DNA of 64,000 bases. Source: Edaphobacter dinghuensis (GTDB taxonomy: Bacteria > Acidobacteriota > Terriglobia > Terriglobales > Acidobacteriaceae). The first letter of the stretch is position 1. Every line of letters starts with the position of its first letter. The stretch spans positions 372,001 through 436,000 of the forward strand of contig NZ_BMGT01000001.1 of the NCBI RefSeq assembly GCF_014640335.1. Direction: 5' to 3'. A program made the position numbers and the translations under genes. This document shows, piece after piece, positions 18,276-27,314 of this stretch. The notes under the pieces were generated by a model. It saw only the letters and a list, made by a program, of their open reading frames with translations, searched no databases and was not told where the DNA came from.

Positions 18276-20729
18276 CTAGATCTTCTGAACGCGATGCACA
18301 TCCCGCACGCCGGGGACTTTACGCAGATTCTGCACCAGCTTGTTCAGGTGGCGAACATCCACCGTCTCCACCACAAAGTCCACCACCATCGTTCCCTCGG
18401 GAGTGGCCTTCGTGTCGACGCTGCGAATGTTGGTTCCATCGTCGGCGATGATCGCCGTAAATTCTTTGAGCAGACCGGGGCGGTCATCGCAGAGCACGGT
18501 CAGCTTCACAGGATAAGTCTGGGCTTTGGTCGTTCCTGGCTCAACCGGCGAAGGCGCCCACTCCACCTGAATGCGCCGGTCCGACTCATACAACAGGTTC
18601 TGCACGTTGGGACAGCTTCGCGCATGGACCGCTACGCCCTTGCCCCGGGTGACGTAGCCGATAATCTCTTCACCACGAATTGGGTTACAACAGCGGGCGC
18701 GATAGACCAGCAGATCGTCCTGCCCTTCCACCTGCAGCGAGTCCGACCCTTTGCCAAAGAAGACCTTCTTCACGGCATCGGACATCTGTCCGATGGTGTT
18801 GCCGATGCTTCCTTCGGTGGGTGCCGGTTCTGCCGCCATCGTCGATCCCGGCTCGAGCTTGTTCAGCACCTGCCGCGCGGAAAACTTACCGAAGCCTACG
18901 CCAGCCAGCAGCTCCGCCTGTGTGCCGAGGCCGTACTCTCCGGCGACCTTGTCGTAGTCGGCCTCGCCAAACTTACCCAGCGAGAGCTTGTATTTGCGCG
19001 CCTCGCGGTCGAGCAGCTTTCTGCCGATCTCGATGGCGCGTACCCGCTGCTGCTCGTTGAGCCAGTGCTTGATCTTGTTGCGCGCGCGCGAGCTTTTGGT
19101 GAAGCTGAGCCAGTCGCGGCTGGGAGCGTGTCCTGTCTGCGTCGAAATCTCGACGATGTCGCCGTTGCGCAGCCGCGTCCGCAGCGGAACGATGCGGCCG
19201 TTTACCTTCGCGCCCACGGTCGTATTGCCAACCTCGGTGTGGATCGCGTAGGCGAAGTCTACCGGGCTTGCGTCCTTGGGCAGCACGACGACCTTCCCCT
19301 TGGGAGTGAAGGTGTAGACCTCCTCCGGGTACAGGTCGATCTTGAGCGTCGACATGAACTCGTTGGGGTCGGGCATCTCGCGCTGCCACTCCATCAACTG
19401 CCGCATCCACGCGAGCCGCTGCTCGTCCTTCGACGTGACGTTGTCGGAAGCCTTGTACTTCCAGTGCGCCGCGATTCCCTCTTCCGCAACACGGTGCATA
19501 TCTTCGGTGCGAATCTGCACCTCGAACTGGTGACCGCCCGGAGCAATCAGCGTCGTATGCAGCGACTGATAAAGATTGGGTCGCGGCATGGCGATGAAGT
19601 CCTTGATGCGCCCAGGCACCGGACGCCATGTGCTGTGCAGAAGGCCAAGCACCGCATAACAGTCCTGCACGGTCTGACAGATGACGCGCACCGCGAGCAG
19701 GTCATAGACCTGGTCGACGGGAATCTTCTGCGACTCCAGCTTCTGCTGAATGGAGTAGAGACGCTTGATACGCCACTCCACGCGCCCCTTGATATGGTGC
19801 TCGTGCAGCTTTTCTTCGAGCTCGGTGACGATCTTGTGCAGAAACTCTTCGCCTGCTCCGCGCAACGAATCCACTTCGGTCGAGACCTGCTTGTAGGCAA
19901 AGGGATCGGTGTAGCGGAAGGCCAGATCTTCGAGTTCGCCGCGCAGCTTACCCATGCCCAGACGGTGCGCCAGCGGAGCGTAGATATCGAGCGTCTCGCG
20001 CGCAATTTTTTGTTGCCGCTCCGGCTTCAGGTGCTCCAGCGTCCGCATATTGTGGAGGCGGTCGGCCAGCTTGATGATGACCACGCGAACGTCGGTTACC
20101 ATCGCCAGCAGCATCTTGCGGATGTTCTCTGCCTGGTGGTCTTCGCGGTTAGCGAACTTGATCTTGTCGAGCTTAGTAACACCCTCGACGATGTGCGCCA
20201 CCTGGTCGCCGAAGCGTTTGCCCAGCTCGGCTGAGGTGACATCCGTATCTTCGACCGCATCGTGCAACAAACCGGCTGCAATCGCGGTCGAATCCATCTT
20301 CAACTCGGCGAGCACCTGCCCGACTTCAAGCGGATGAATGATGTACGGCTCGCCCGAGGCCCGCTTTTGCCCCTCGTGCTGCTGCAAAGAGAACGCCCAT
20401 GCCTTGCGGATAATGTCGAGGTCATCGGCGGGACGGTTCTGATGCACCGTCTCGAGCAGCTTTTGAAACTTGGCGTCGACCGTCTCGATCTCCGCCGCTG
20501 GTACGTCGCCCAAATGAGATGCCGAAGACTCATCGAAGACCGACGGTTCTACCGGCCCGACCTCCGCCGCCTTGCCGCGCAGCTCAGCGACAGCCGGAGC
20601 CTCTTCTGTAACTCCAACAGGAAGAGCAGCTTCCAGCTCCATCCCTGTATCGGTACCAGGTATCTCCGATGGCTTCTTCGGCTTGTTTGGCGGGGCAGCC
20701 TCTGAAGAGGCTGGATGGGCGGTGACCAT
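18276..20729 (-). CDS. rel: Bifunctional (p)ppGpp synthetase/hydrolase
   Basis: This 817-residue Rel/SpoT enzyme makes and degrades the stringent-response alarmone. An N-terminal extension of about 85 low-complexity residues precedes the HD hydrolase domain, whose HDAVED (156-161) is intact. The synthetase domain follows with GRIKDFIAMPRPNLYQSLHT; its RIKD motif is the charge-reversed RXKD form known for bifunctional Rel/SpoT enzymes. Then come a TGS domain (DLYPEEVYTFTPKGKVV), a conserved cysteine region (CCNPIRGEEIIGYVTRG) and a C-terminal ACT domain (LTVLCDDRPGLLKEFTAII). It is the only long Rel homologue here and probably does both reactions. The multicopper oxidase gene follows after 50 bases. 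Confidence 0.96.
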   Translation of the reverse strand: MVTAHPASSEAAPPNKPKKPSEIPGTDTGMELEAALPVGVTEEAPAVAELRGKAAEVGPVEPSVFDESSASHLGDVPAAEIETVDAKFQKLLETVHQNRPADDLDIIRKAWAFSLQQHEGQKRASGEPYIIHPLEVGQVLAELKMDSTAIAAGLLHDAVEDTDVTSAELGKRFGDQVAHIVEGVTKLDKIKFANREDHQAENIRKMLLAMVTDVRVVIIKLADRLHNMRTLEHLKPERQQKIARETLDIYAPLAHRLGMGKLRGELEDLAFRYTDPFAYKQVSTEVDSLRGAGEEFLHKIVTELEEKLHEHHIKGRVEWRIKRLYSIQQKLESQKIPVDQVYDLLAVRVICQTVQDCYAVLGLLHSTWRPVPGRIKDFIAMPRPNLYQSLHTTLIAPGGHQFEVQIRTEDMHRVAEEGIAAHWKYKASDNVTSKDEQRLAWMRQLMEWQREMPDPNEFMSTLKIDLYPEEVYTFTPKGKVVVLPKDASPVDFAYAIHTEVGNTTVGAKVNGRIVPLRTRLRNGDIVEISTQTGHAPSRDWLSFTKSSRARNKIKHWLNEQQRVRAIEIGRKLLDREARKYKLSLGKFGEADYDKVAGEYGLGTQAELLAGVGFGKFSARQVLNKLEPGSTMAAEPAPTEGSIGNTIGQMSDAVKKVFFGKGSDSLQVEGQDDLLVYRARCCNPIRGEEIIGYVTRGKGVAVHARSCPNVQNLLYESDRRIQVEWAPSPVEPGTTKAQTYPVKLTVLCDDRPGLLKEFTAIIADDGTNIRSVDTKATPEGTMVVDFVVETVDVRHLNKLVQNLRKVPGVRDVHRVQKI

Positions 20730-20813
20730 AGGACATTATAGGCTGCGTCGTCAAGTCCCGGTTTGCGCCGGCCAACGGCCTCGAAGGGATCGACGAGAGA
20801 TGAGATGATGCTA

Positions 20814-20827
20814 TGTAAACGAATACA
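20814..20827. promoter_or_regulatory. LacI-type operator-like site upstream of the GH43 gene
   Basis: TGTAAACGAATACA is a near-palindrome centred on CG, 47 bases before the GH43 start. It matches the TGTAACCGGTTACA pattern of the sites before the GH28 gene at 11 of 14 positions. A shared regulator of plant cell-wall enzymes is inferred. Confidence 0.38.
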
Positions 20828-20874
20828 CCCCAGAGATCTCGCTCCATTCTGCCGAGCATCTCCAGAGGACCGCC

Positions 20875-21936
20875 ATGAAACTGCTCACAGGATTCCTTCT
20901 CCTCGCGACGGCTGCGCTGCCGTTCTTCCAGCCAACGGCGCAAGGTCAGACGGCACAGAACGCCGACACCTTTCATAATCCGCTGCTCAAGACCGGCCCC
21001 GATCCTTGGGTGGTTACCTATGGCGGCTTCTATTACTACATGAACACCACGGGCGGGAACCTGACGGTGTGGAAGACACGCGACATCACCGACCTCGCCC
21101 ATGCAGAGAAGAAGGTCGTGTGGACGCCCCCGGCCACCGGTCCCTACTCGCACGACATCTGGGCGCCGGAGCTGCACTTCATGGATGGCAAGTGGTACAT
21201 CTACTTCGCCGCAGATGCCGGACAGAACGAGTCGCACCGCATCTACGTCGTCGAAAACGCGGCAGCCGACCCACTCGATGGCAACTTCACCTTCAAGGGT
21301 AAAGTTGCGGACGCGACCGACAAATGGGCAATCGATGCCTCCGTCTTCGAGAACAAGGGCCAGAAATATATCGTGTGGTCAGGCTGGGAGGGCGATAGCG
21401 ACGGCGAACAGCGCATCTACCTGGCGCACCTCAAAAACCCCTGGACCATCGACTCAAAGCGCGTTCTGCTCTCCTATCCGAAGTATCCGTGGGAGCACGT
21501 CGGCGACCTTCTCAATCGCCCCGAGATGCCGCACGTCAATGTGAATGAAGGTCCGGAGATCCTTCAGCATGGACAGGACATCTTCCTCGTCTACTCCGGC
21601 TCCGCCTGCTGGACCGACTACTACGAGCTGGGCGTGGTGAAGGCGAACGCCAACTCGAACCTGCTCGATCCAGCATCATGGTCGAAGTTCGACCATCCTT
21701 TCTTCAAGCAGGACCGCGAGGCAGGCGTCTTCGGCCCCGGCCACAACGGCTTCTTTAAATCGCTGGACGGCAAAGAAGACTGGATCATCTATCACGCGAA
21801 TCCGGGCTCAGGCGAGGGTTGCGGAGGCATGCGCTCGCCGCGGATACAGCCCTTTACATGGAATGCAGACGGTACGCCGAACTTCGGCAAGCCGCTCTCG
21901 ACCGAGACTGCGATCCGCAAGCCCTCACACAACTAA
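20875..21936 (+). CDS. Secreted glycoside hydrolase family 43 enzyme (arabinanase/beta-xylosidase-like)
   Basis: This 353-residue protein has a signal peptide (MKLLTGFLLLATAALPFF, cleavage after the GQ/TAQ region) and one five-bladed beta-propeller. The GH43 catalytic base is the Asp in TGPDPWVV near residue 43, and the general acid is the Glu in NEGPEIL near residue 225. WAPELHF and AIDASVF are further GH43 landmarks. Related enzymes release arabinose or xylose from pectin side chains or xylan. AGAGGA lies just upstream of the ATG. A LacI-type site in the promoter resembles those of the GH28 gene, suggesting joint control of pectin breakdown. Confidence 0.88.
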   Translation: MKLLTGFLLLATAALPFFQPTAQGQTAQNADTFHNPLLKTGPDPWVVTYGGFYYYMNTTGGNLTVWKTRDITDLAHAEKKVVWTPPATGPYSHDIWAPELHFMDGKWYIYFAADAGQNESHRIYVVENAAADPLDGNFTFKGKVADATDKWAIDASVFENKGQKYIVWSGWEGDSDGEQRIYLAHLKNPWTIDSKRVLLSYPKYPWEHVGDLLNRPEMPHVNVNEGPEILQHGQDIFLVYSGSACWTDYYELGVVKANANSNLLDPASWSKFDHPFFKQDREAGVFGPGHNGFFKSLDGKEDWIIYHANPGSGEGCGGMRSPRIQPFTWNADGTPNFGKPLSTETAIRKPSHN

Positions 21937-21946
21937 CAGCGTGGAG

Positions 21947-21977
21947 ACGAGTGCTGCCGCTAATGTGCAGCACTCGT
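21947..21977. terminator. Bidirectional hairpin between convergent genes
   Basis: ACGAGTGCTGC (21947-21957) pairs perfectly with GCAGCACTCGT (21967-21977). The hairpin covers the stop codon of the minus-strand gene and follows the GH43 stop by 10 bases. There is no long T-run. Confidence 0.6.
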
Positions 21978-22652
21978 TCCGTTCTGCGGATTGCTCTGTT
22001 GCGTTGACGTTGCAGGCTTGGGGGCTGGCTTGGCCACGGGCTTGCGGCGGCGTCTTGGCTTCTTCACCGGCGCAGGCGTCGGGCAGACGACCGGAGCCGC
22101 AGGTGGAGGTACGGCACGCAGCGCGGCCTGCAACCGGTGTACCTGCTGGTCTTGTCCAAGAGCGGCGGAGTTTAGCCGATCGCCGAGAGTGCGCCTGGCA
22201 TCTTCGAGGCTCGCCCTGGCGTGATCGATCGCTGCGCTTTGCTGCCCCGGAGCGGCGAGGTTCGCAACCTGAGCGACGCGAAGCAGTACATCGTAGAGCG
22301 CCTCGACATTGCGGTAGGCGAGCAATAGCTGCGAGACCGAATTGGGTGCTGCATCGGCGGTTGCAAGCAACTGCGGCAGCGTCGTCTGGATATCACGGTG
22401 AATAGAGTCGATGTTAGAGCCGGTCTCCTGCTTGATGGCATCGGGGGCCTTCCATCTTTCCGGTCGCAACACTTCGAGCGCCTGCGTCAGCGTATCGAGC
22501 GAAGGCTGCATGATCGCAGAGGCGGCCCCCTGTGACTGCATGGCGGCTGGCGGCTGCGCGGCGGGAGGCTGCGCAGCCGATGCAAGACACGGTGCGCAAA
22601 TCGTCACAAGAAAAACAGCAGAGGGAAGGTGGCGCATAGCGTTTATTTTCAC
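21960..22652 (-). CDS. Secreted helical protein of unknown function
   Basis: The 230-residue product starts with GTG preceded by AAGGGG; an internal ATG (22637) is possible. It has a signal peptide (MRHLPSAVFLVTICAPCLA, then AQPPAAQPPAA), a helical middle domain (about residues 50-180) and a basic proline/lysine tail with KKPRRRRKPVAKPAP. No enzymatic motif is visible. The positively charged tail could bind DNA, lipopolysaccharide or peptidoglycan, but this is a guess. It follows hslR on the same strand after 114 bases. I do not recognise the family. Confidence 0.7.
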   Translation of the reverse strand: MKINAMRHLPSAVFLVTICAPCLASAAQPPAAQPPAAMQSQGAASAIMQPSLDTLTQALEVLRPERWKAPDAIKQETGSNIDSIHRDIQTTLPQLLATADAAPNSVSQLLLAYRNVEALYDVLLRVAQVANLAAPGQQSAAIDHARASLEDARRTLGDRLNSAALGQDQQVHRLQAALRAVPPPAAPVVCPTPAPVKKPRRRRKPVAKPAPKPATSTQQSNPQNGTSAAH

Positions 22653-22766
22653 GGAAGACCCCTTATTTCATTCCGCTCTCCACCAGATAAGCTCAGCAAG
22701 GGACAACGGTCTCTAGGTTGGATGCTGCTTTGGATATGTTGCGACTTGCCGGACTGCAAACGCAAA

Positions 22767-23156
22767 TCAGAAGCGATGGATTCTGCCTCGCAGCCGCTTG
22801 AGTTCCTGGCGATCGCGCTTCGAGGGCCTGCCCTCGGTCACCGCTCCCATGCGCATCATCTCCTTGCGCTCCTCGGCGGCCTTGAGACGGGCCTGCTGGC
22901 TCTCTTCGGTCTCCCGATACAGCGTCTGCGCGACCGCCGCCGGACCGCGCACCTCGCTGAGAAGCAGCACCTCGACGTGAAAATCCCCAGCTTCGTTTTT
23001 GACGCGAAGCATATCGCCGACGCGCACCTCGCGCGCGGCCTTGGCGCGCTGGCCGTTGGACTCAATCCTGCCCAGTTCGCATGCCTTCGATGCCAGCGCC
23101 CGCGTCTTGAAGAACCGCGCCGCCCAGAGCCACTTGTCGATTCGCATCTCTGCCAT
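22767..23156 (-). CDS. hslR: RNA-binding S4-domain protein, heat-shock protein 15 type
   Basis: This 129-residue protein begins with an S4 domain (RIDKWLWAARFFKTRALASK, then GRIESNGQRAKAAREVRVGD). It ends in a basic tail (GRPSKRDRQELKRLRGR) typical of Hsp15. In E. coli Hsp15 binds stalled 50S subunits carrying a nascent chain and helps recycle them. Length and tail match the family well. The start ATG at 23156 has only a weak ribosome-binding site. Confidence 0.9.
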   Translation of the reverse strand: MAEMRIDKWLWAARFFKTRALASKACELGRIESNGQRAKAAREVRVGDMLRVKNEAGDFHVEVLLLSEVRGPAAVAQTLYRETEESQQARLKAAEERKEMMRMGAVTEGRPSKRDRQELKRLRGRIHRF

Positions 23157-23617
23157 AACTCATTTTCATACACGGGCTCTCTATCCGAAGTATGCTGCGA
23201 AGCCACAAGGGAACTTTCTGGACAACGCGGGCCCAGCAATGGTTTTCTAAGTCATCCGGTCTTAGTCGCTTGTCGGTATCCCCATCGAAGGGACAGCGTG
23301 ATGGCCGGTTGGTTCCCGGTCAGGAACTGCTGCAACTAGTCGAAGAAATGGTGACGGCAACTATCTAATTATGAACGATTTATCCGGAGAATCTCCTACT
23401 CCTTCTCCCCTAAAAATTACTAAGGTCAGCCCGTAGTCTCGTTGCTCCAGCCCCCAATATTTTATTTTTTTGCTATGCAAGAAGATGCATATTCATGCAT
23501 CTTACTTTGAGGTTTTATCTGATTTACCCGGCATTTACTGACTGCCTTGGTGTTTTTGGTGGCGCGGCATTTTGAGGCGCAAACATTCAACCTTATTCCG
23601 AAAGAAGGAACACACCA
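23157..23617. other. Intergenic region with one strong inverted repeat
   Basis: About 461 bases without a supported gene. The last 200 bases are AT-rich and probably hold the promoter of the DUF4382 gene. A perfect inverted repeat, AAGATGCAT (23482-23490) with ATGCATCTT (23495-23503) around ATTC, lies 115 bases before that gene's start and could be an operator or an mRNA hairpin. Confidence 0.45.
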
Positions 23618-25081
23618 ATGTCATCAAACAGTAATCAATCTGGCTGTACCTCGAAAAAACCATTTCCACTCCCAGTCATTTTCTCAGTTCTTGCAATAGC
23701 ATTGGCTCTGACCGGGGCCATTGTGGTGGGTTGCAGCAGCGGTGGTTCTTCAACAACCACCTCCTCCGGCACAGCAAAGGTATCCGTGATGCTGAGTGAT
23801 CCGTCGACATGTATGGCCCCGAATGGGCCTTATCAACATGTTTATGTCACTGTGACCGACATCAAGGCAAATACGAATGCGACTGCCGGCGATGGCGATT
23901 CAAGCTGGGTCGACCTGACTCCGAGCCTGGCAGGAGCTCCACAACAGATTGATCTTCTGGGACTGGCCAATAACCAGTGTTTTCTGGCGACCCTGGGCGA
24001 TGCGCTGGAACTACAGGCAGGAAACTATCAGCAGATTCGCGTGATTCTGGCGGACAATTCGGCTACGAGCAATATTAAGAACAATGCCTGCACCAGCTCC
24101 GCCAACTGCTTGGTTTTGAGCGATGGCAGCACACATACCTTGCAGCTTTCGAGCGAATCCAAAACGGGCATCAAGATTCCTTCCGGGCAAATCGAGGGCG
24201 GCGGATTCAATATTGCCGCAGGACAGACGAAGGACCTGGATATCGACTTCAACACCTGCGTTTCCATTGTGGAGCAAGGAAATGGGCAGTACAGACTGAA
24301 GCCCGTGCTGCATGCAGGCGAGGTGAGCACGACCTCTTCGTCGATCAACGGAACCGTGGTGGACAGCGCGACAAACAAGCAGATTGATGGTGAAGTAACC
24401 GTCGCATTGGAGCAACCGGATTCGAGCGGAATCGATCGCGTCTTTATGAGCACGCTGACGGATGCGAGCGGCCACTTCGTCTTCTGTCCACTGCCACAGG
24501 GAACTTATGATGTGGTGATTGTGGGGCAGAATACTTCTGGAGTCGTTTATTCGCCTACCGTCGTTACGGGAGTTTCGACAGGATCGGCGGTATCGACCGT
24601 GGCATTACATGCGTTGCCTGTCGTCTCTGTGGGTTCAGCGACGCTGCAGGGACAGGTGACCTCGCAGAACGCCGCGAATCCGGCAGCAGCAACGGGGATT
24701 GATGCTCAGTTGAGCACATTGGAAGCTGTGAGCAGCACGCTGACAGTGACCGTGCCTCTCGTTCCGAGTACGACCCAGTCAAGCGTTGTGGCCGCGATTA
24801 CCACGGCAAGCAATTCAGCATGCCCCACCAATACTGACTGCGCAAACTACAGCCTGAGCGTTTCAGCAGGCGCACCCTTTGTCGGCGCTTTCGCTGCCGG
24901 CGGAACGACGTTGACGCAGAGCACGCTTCCAGCCTCGTATACGGTGGATGGAATCGCGTTTGTGCCGTCTTCGGGCGGAACGCTGGACTGCTCGCCCAAT
25001 GAGTTGAAAGCTACTGCGGTGATGCCGGCTCCCGGAGCTCCTTTGCCGGTTTCCACATTGGCGTTTGCAGGATGTCAGTAG
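23618..25081 (+). CDS. DUF4382 domain lipoprotein
   Basis: The 487-residue product has an N-terminal membrane segment ending in VVGCSSGGSS, a lipobox-like signal followed by a Ser/Thr linker. The DUF4382 domain covers about residues 52-230 (AKVSVMLSDPSTC, HVYVTVTDIKAN, GNYQQIRVILADN). A carboxypeptidase-regulatory-like beta-sandwich follows (SSINGTVVDSATNKQIDGEV, ASGHFVFCPLPQGTYDVVIVG). Several paired cysteines suggest disulfides outside the cytoplasm. The function of DUF4382 proteins is unknown. AAGGA eight bases before the ATG supports this start. It is a single-gene unit closed by a terminator. Confidence 0.87.
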   Translation: MSSNSNQSGCTSKKPFPLPVIFSVLAIALALTGAIVVGCSSGGSSTTTSSGTAKVSVMLSDPSTCMAPNGPYQHVYVTVTDIKANTNATAGDGDSSWVDLTPSLAGAPQQIDLLGLANNQCFLATLGDALELQAGNYQQIRVILADNSATSNIKNNACTSSANCLVLSDGSTHTLQLSSESKTGIKIPSGQIEGGGFNIAAGQTKDLDIDFNTCVSIVEQGNGQYRLKPVLHAGEVSTTSSSINGTVVDSATNKQIDGEVTVALEQPDSSGIDRVFMSTLTDASGHFVFCPLPQGTYDVVIVGQNTSGVVYSPTVVTGVSTGSAVSTVALHALPVVSVGSATLQGQVTSQNAANPAAATGIDAQLSTLEAVSSTLTVTVPLVPSTTQSSVVAAITTASNSACPTNTDCANYSLSVSAGAPFVGAFAAGGTTLTQSTLPASYTVDGIAFVPSSGGTLDCSPNELKATAVMPAPGAPLPVSTLAFAGCQ

Positions 25082-25112
25082 CCTGGAAAGCCTCAGAGAA
25101 GGTTGTAGCAGC

Positions 25113-25144
25113 AAAAAGGCCGCCCGCTGTGGGTGGCCTTTTTT
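25113..25144 (+). terminator. Intrinsic terminator after the DUF4382 gene
   Basis: AAAAAGGCCGCCC pairs with GGGTGGCCTTTTTT around a GCTGT loop, with a strong T-run. The A-run on the left lets it serve the convergent ychF gene as well. Confidence 0.85.
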
Positions 25145-25166
25145 GCATGGCTGAAGGTTCTCTGCG

Positions 25167-26267
25167 TTATACGTTGAACTTGAAGAAGAGAATGTCGCCG
25201 TCCTTGACGATGTACTCCTTGCCTTCGGAGCGGAGCAGGCCCTTTTCCTTGACCGCCTGTTCGCTGCCGTAGGTGAAGAGGTCGTCGGAGGCATAGCAGT
25301 CGGCCTTGATGAAGCCCTTCTCGAAGTCGGAATGAATGACGCCTGCCGCGCCGGGGGCCTTGGTACCGCGCTTGATCGTCCAGGCGCGAACTTCCTGCAC
25401 ACCCGCCGTGAAATAAGTGATGAGATCAAGCAGGCGATAGGCAGAGTGGATGAGGCGGTTCAGGCCCGGCTCGGAGAGACCCATGTCCTTCAAAAACTCG
25501 TCGCGCTCGGCTGGTTCTAGCTGTGCGATCTCGGATTCCATGGCTCCGCAGATGCGGACGACCTGTGCGCCCTCTTCTGCGGCGCGCTTTTCGACAGCGG
25601 CGGTGTAGGCGTTGCCATCGATGATGCCGGAGTCATCGACGTTGGCGACGTAGAGCTGAGGCTTGGCGGTGATAAGGAACAGCTCGCGGGCGATCAGCCT
25701 CTCTTCGTCCGTCAGGTCGGCGGTGCGGGCGGGCTTGCCTGCGTTGAGGACGTCCTTGAGCTTGGTGAGAGCGGCGAACTCGGTTTTGACCTTATGGTCG
25801 GCGTTGGCGGGCTTGTTGAGCTTTTCGACTTTAGCGTAGCGCTTCTCGACGGTGTCGAGGTCGGCGAGCAGAAGCTCGGTGTTAATAATGTCGATGTCGT
25901 GCAGAGGATTGACGCCTCCGGCGACGTGGACGACCTCGGCGTCATCGAAGCAGCGGACGACGTGCGCGATGGCGTCGGTGGCGCGGATGTGGCCGAGGAA
26001 CTGGTTGCCGAGGCCTTCGCCTTTGCTCGCGCCTTCGACCAGACCGGCGATGTCGATGAACTCCATCGTGGTGGGAACAAGCGACTTGGGCTGGATCAGC
26101 GCGGAGATTTTGGCGAGGCGCTCATCGGGCACCGTGACGACGCCGGTATTGGGGTCGATGGTGCAGAACGGATAGTTGGCCGCCTGGGCCTTGGCAGAGG
26201 TGAGCGCGTTGAAGATGGTGCTTTTTCCGACGTTGGGCAGGCCAACGATTCCACAATTGAGAGGCAT
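25167..26267 (-). CDS. ychF: Redox-regulated ATPase/GTPase YchF (Obg family)
   Basis: This 366-residue protein has the P-loop GLPNVGKST (9-17), FIDIAGLVEGASKGEGLG as switch II and a coiled-coil insertion around residues 130-170. A C-terminal TGS-like domain includes GVIHSDFEKGFIKADC. YchF/OLA1 proteins bind ATP in preference to GTP and associate with ribosomes, acting in translation and oxidative-stress responses. Length and order of domains are canonical. It is separated from the downstream aldo-keto reductase start by its own promoter region. Confidence 0.97.
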   Translation of the reverse strand: MPLNCGIVGLPNVGKSTIFNALTSAKAQAANYPFCTIDPNTGVVTVPDERLAKISALIQPKSLVPTTMEFIDIAGLVEGASKGEGLGNQFLGHIRATDAIAHVVRCFDDAEVVHVAGGVNPLHDIDIINTELLLADLDTVEKRYAKVEKLNKPANADHKVKTEFAALTKLKDVLNAGKPARTADLTDEERLIARELFLITAKPQLYVANVDDSGIIDGNAYTAAVEKRAAEEGAQVVRICGAMESEIAQLEPAERDEFLKDMGLSEPGLNRLIHSAYRLLDLITYFTAGVQEVRAWTIKRGTKAPGAAGVIHSDFEKGFIKADCYASDDLFTYGSEQAVKEKGLLRSEGKEYIVKDGDILFFKFNV

Positions 26268-26333
26268 TTTTCTATGAGGTCCTTACCTTCTATTGAAACA
26301 TGCCGATGCGGATGATGAGCGATGCCGAGGTTC

Positions 26334-26379
26334 GTGGCGCTCCACACCCACGTCCTCAAGTGCCGGACGTGGGGCACCC
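26334..26379. repeat. Dispersed palindromic repeat, copy 1
   Basis: It begins GTGGCGC, then CCCACGTCC and GGACGTGGG form a 9-bp stem, and it ends GGGGCACCC. It lies in the 124-base gap before ychF. A second copy with the same flanks and a covarying stem lies inside asnS at 36724-36768. Confidence 0.7.
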
Positions 26380-26391
26380 AACTAGTGCCGG

Positions 26392-27264
26392 TTATGCAGC
26401 GGCGATGCGGCGGGTGAGGTCGTTTTGTTCGGCCTGCGACTCGGCCCCGATGGTGAAGGCATCGAGGACACCGCTCCCGAGCGCGTAGCGAATCGCCTCG
26501 GAGGGGCGGTCGCGCATGTCGCCCTGTCCCAGAATCTTCATGCCGACGATGCCTTTGCCCGAGGCACGCATCTGCTGAACGACGCCGATGACGGTCTTCG
26601 GATCGGCGTCCATGTGCGACTGGACAGGATTCAGGCGAACGAGATCGACCTCGACCCACGGCGATGCAGCCGCCGCGCGCAGAGCGGGCAGAGTATGACA
26701 GGAACATCCGTGGGCACGGATAACTCCCTTCTGCTTGGCCTCGGAGAGAACGTCCATGACGCCACGATAACGCGTCGTCCAGTCGCCTTCGGTGACGCAA
26801 TGGACGAGAAGGATATCGATGTAGTCGGTGCCCAGCTCTTTGCGGAAACGGTCGATATCTTTGCGCAAACCTGCCGGGTCGCGATTGTCGGATTTCGTGA
26901 GGACAGTCACCTTGTCACGCGGGAGCTGCTTGATGGCTTCGGCGACGTAAGGATGGCTGCCGTAGGAGTCGGCGGTATCGAAGAAGCGTAGGCCGTTGTC
27001 GTTATAGCCGTTGAGCAGCATTCTGACGAAGGGATTGTTGCCGAGGCGAGTCTGGTTGGAGGCTCCGCCGCCGCCGATGGTTCCAGTGCCCATGGCGAGG
27101 CGGCTGGTGCGAATGCCAGTCTTGCCGAGGACGACCTCATCGTGCGCGTTGAACTTGCGGGGGAGAGGTTCGGTTTCGAGGGAGGCCGCCGGAGCAAGCT
27201 TCGTGGCGAACAGTGCCGCGCCAAATCCGGTGGCAGTACGACGCAGAAAATCTCTTCTCAGCAT
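26392..27264 (-). CDS. Tat-exported aldo/keto reductase
   Basis: This 290-residue protein starts with a twin-arginine signal (MLRRDFLRRTATGFGAALFA). The TIM-barrel AKR domain follows: KTGIRTSRLAMGTGTIGGG, FFDTADSYGSHPYVAEA with the catalytic Asp and Tyr, VTVLTKSD with the Lys, and DILLVHCV with the His. AKRs use NADPH to reduce carbonyls or oxidise sugars. Export suggests a periplasmic role with cofactor bound in the cytoplasm. AAGGAG six bases before the ATG fixes the start. The tannase-family gene precedes it on the same strand by 50 bases, so the two may be co-transcribed. Confidence 0.9.
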   Translation of the reverse strand: MLRRDFLRRTATGFGAALFATKLAPAASLETEPLPRKFNAHDEVVLGKTGIRTSRLAMGTGTIGGGGASNQTRLGNNPFVRMLLNGYNDNGLRFFDTADSYGSHPYVAEAIKQLPRDKVTVLTKSDNRDPAGLRKDIDRFRKELGTDYIDILLVHCVTEGDWTTRYRGVMDVLSEAKQKGVIRAHGCSCHTLPALRAAAASPWVEVDLVRLNPVQSHMDADPKTVIGVVQQMRASGKGIVGMKILGQGDMRDRPSEAIRYALGSGVLDAFTIGAESQAEQNDLTRRIAAA

Positions 27265-27314
27265 GGCGTACTCCTTTGCGAGATAGGATACGCCGATTTT
27301 GTGAAGCGATGGTG

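Noticed and set aside
18273..20234. Long plus-strand frame opposite the Rel/SpoT gene
   Set aside because: Antisense shadow in a GC-rich gene; no ribosome-binding site or recognisable domain, whereas the minus frame is a complete Rel enzyme.
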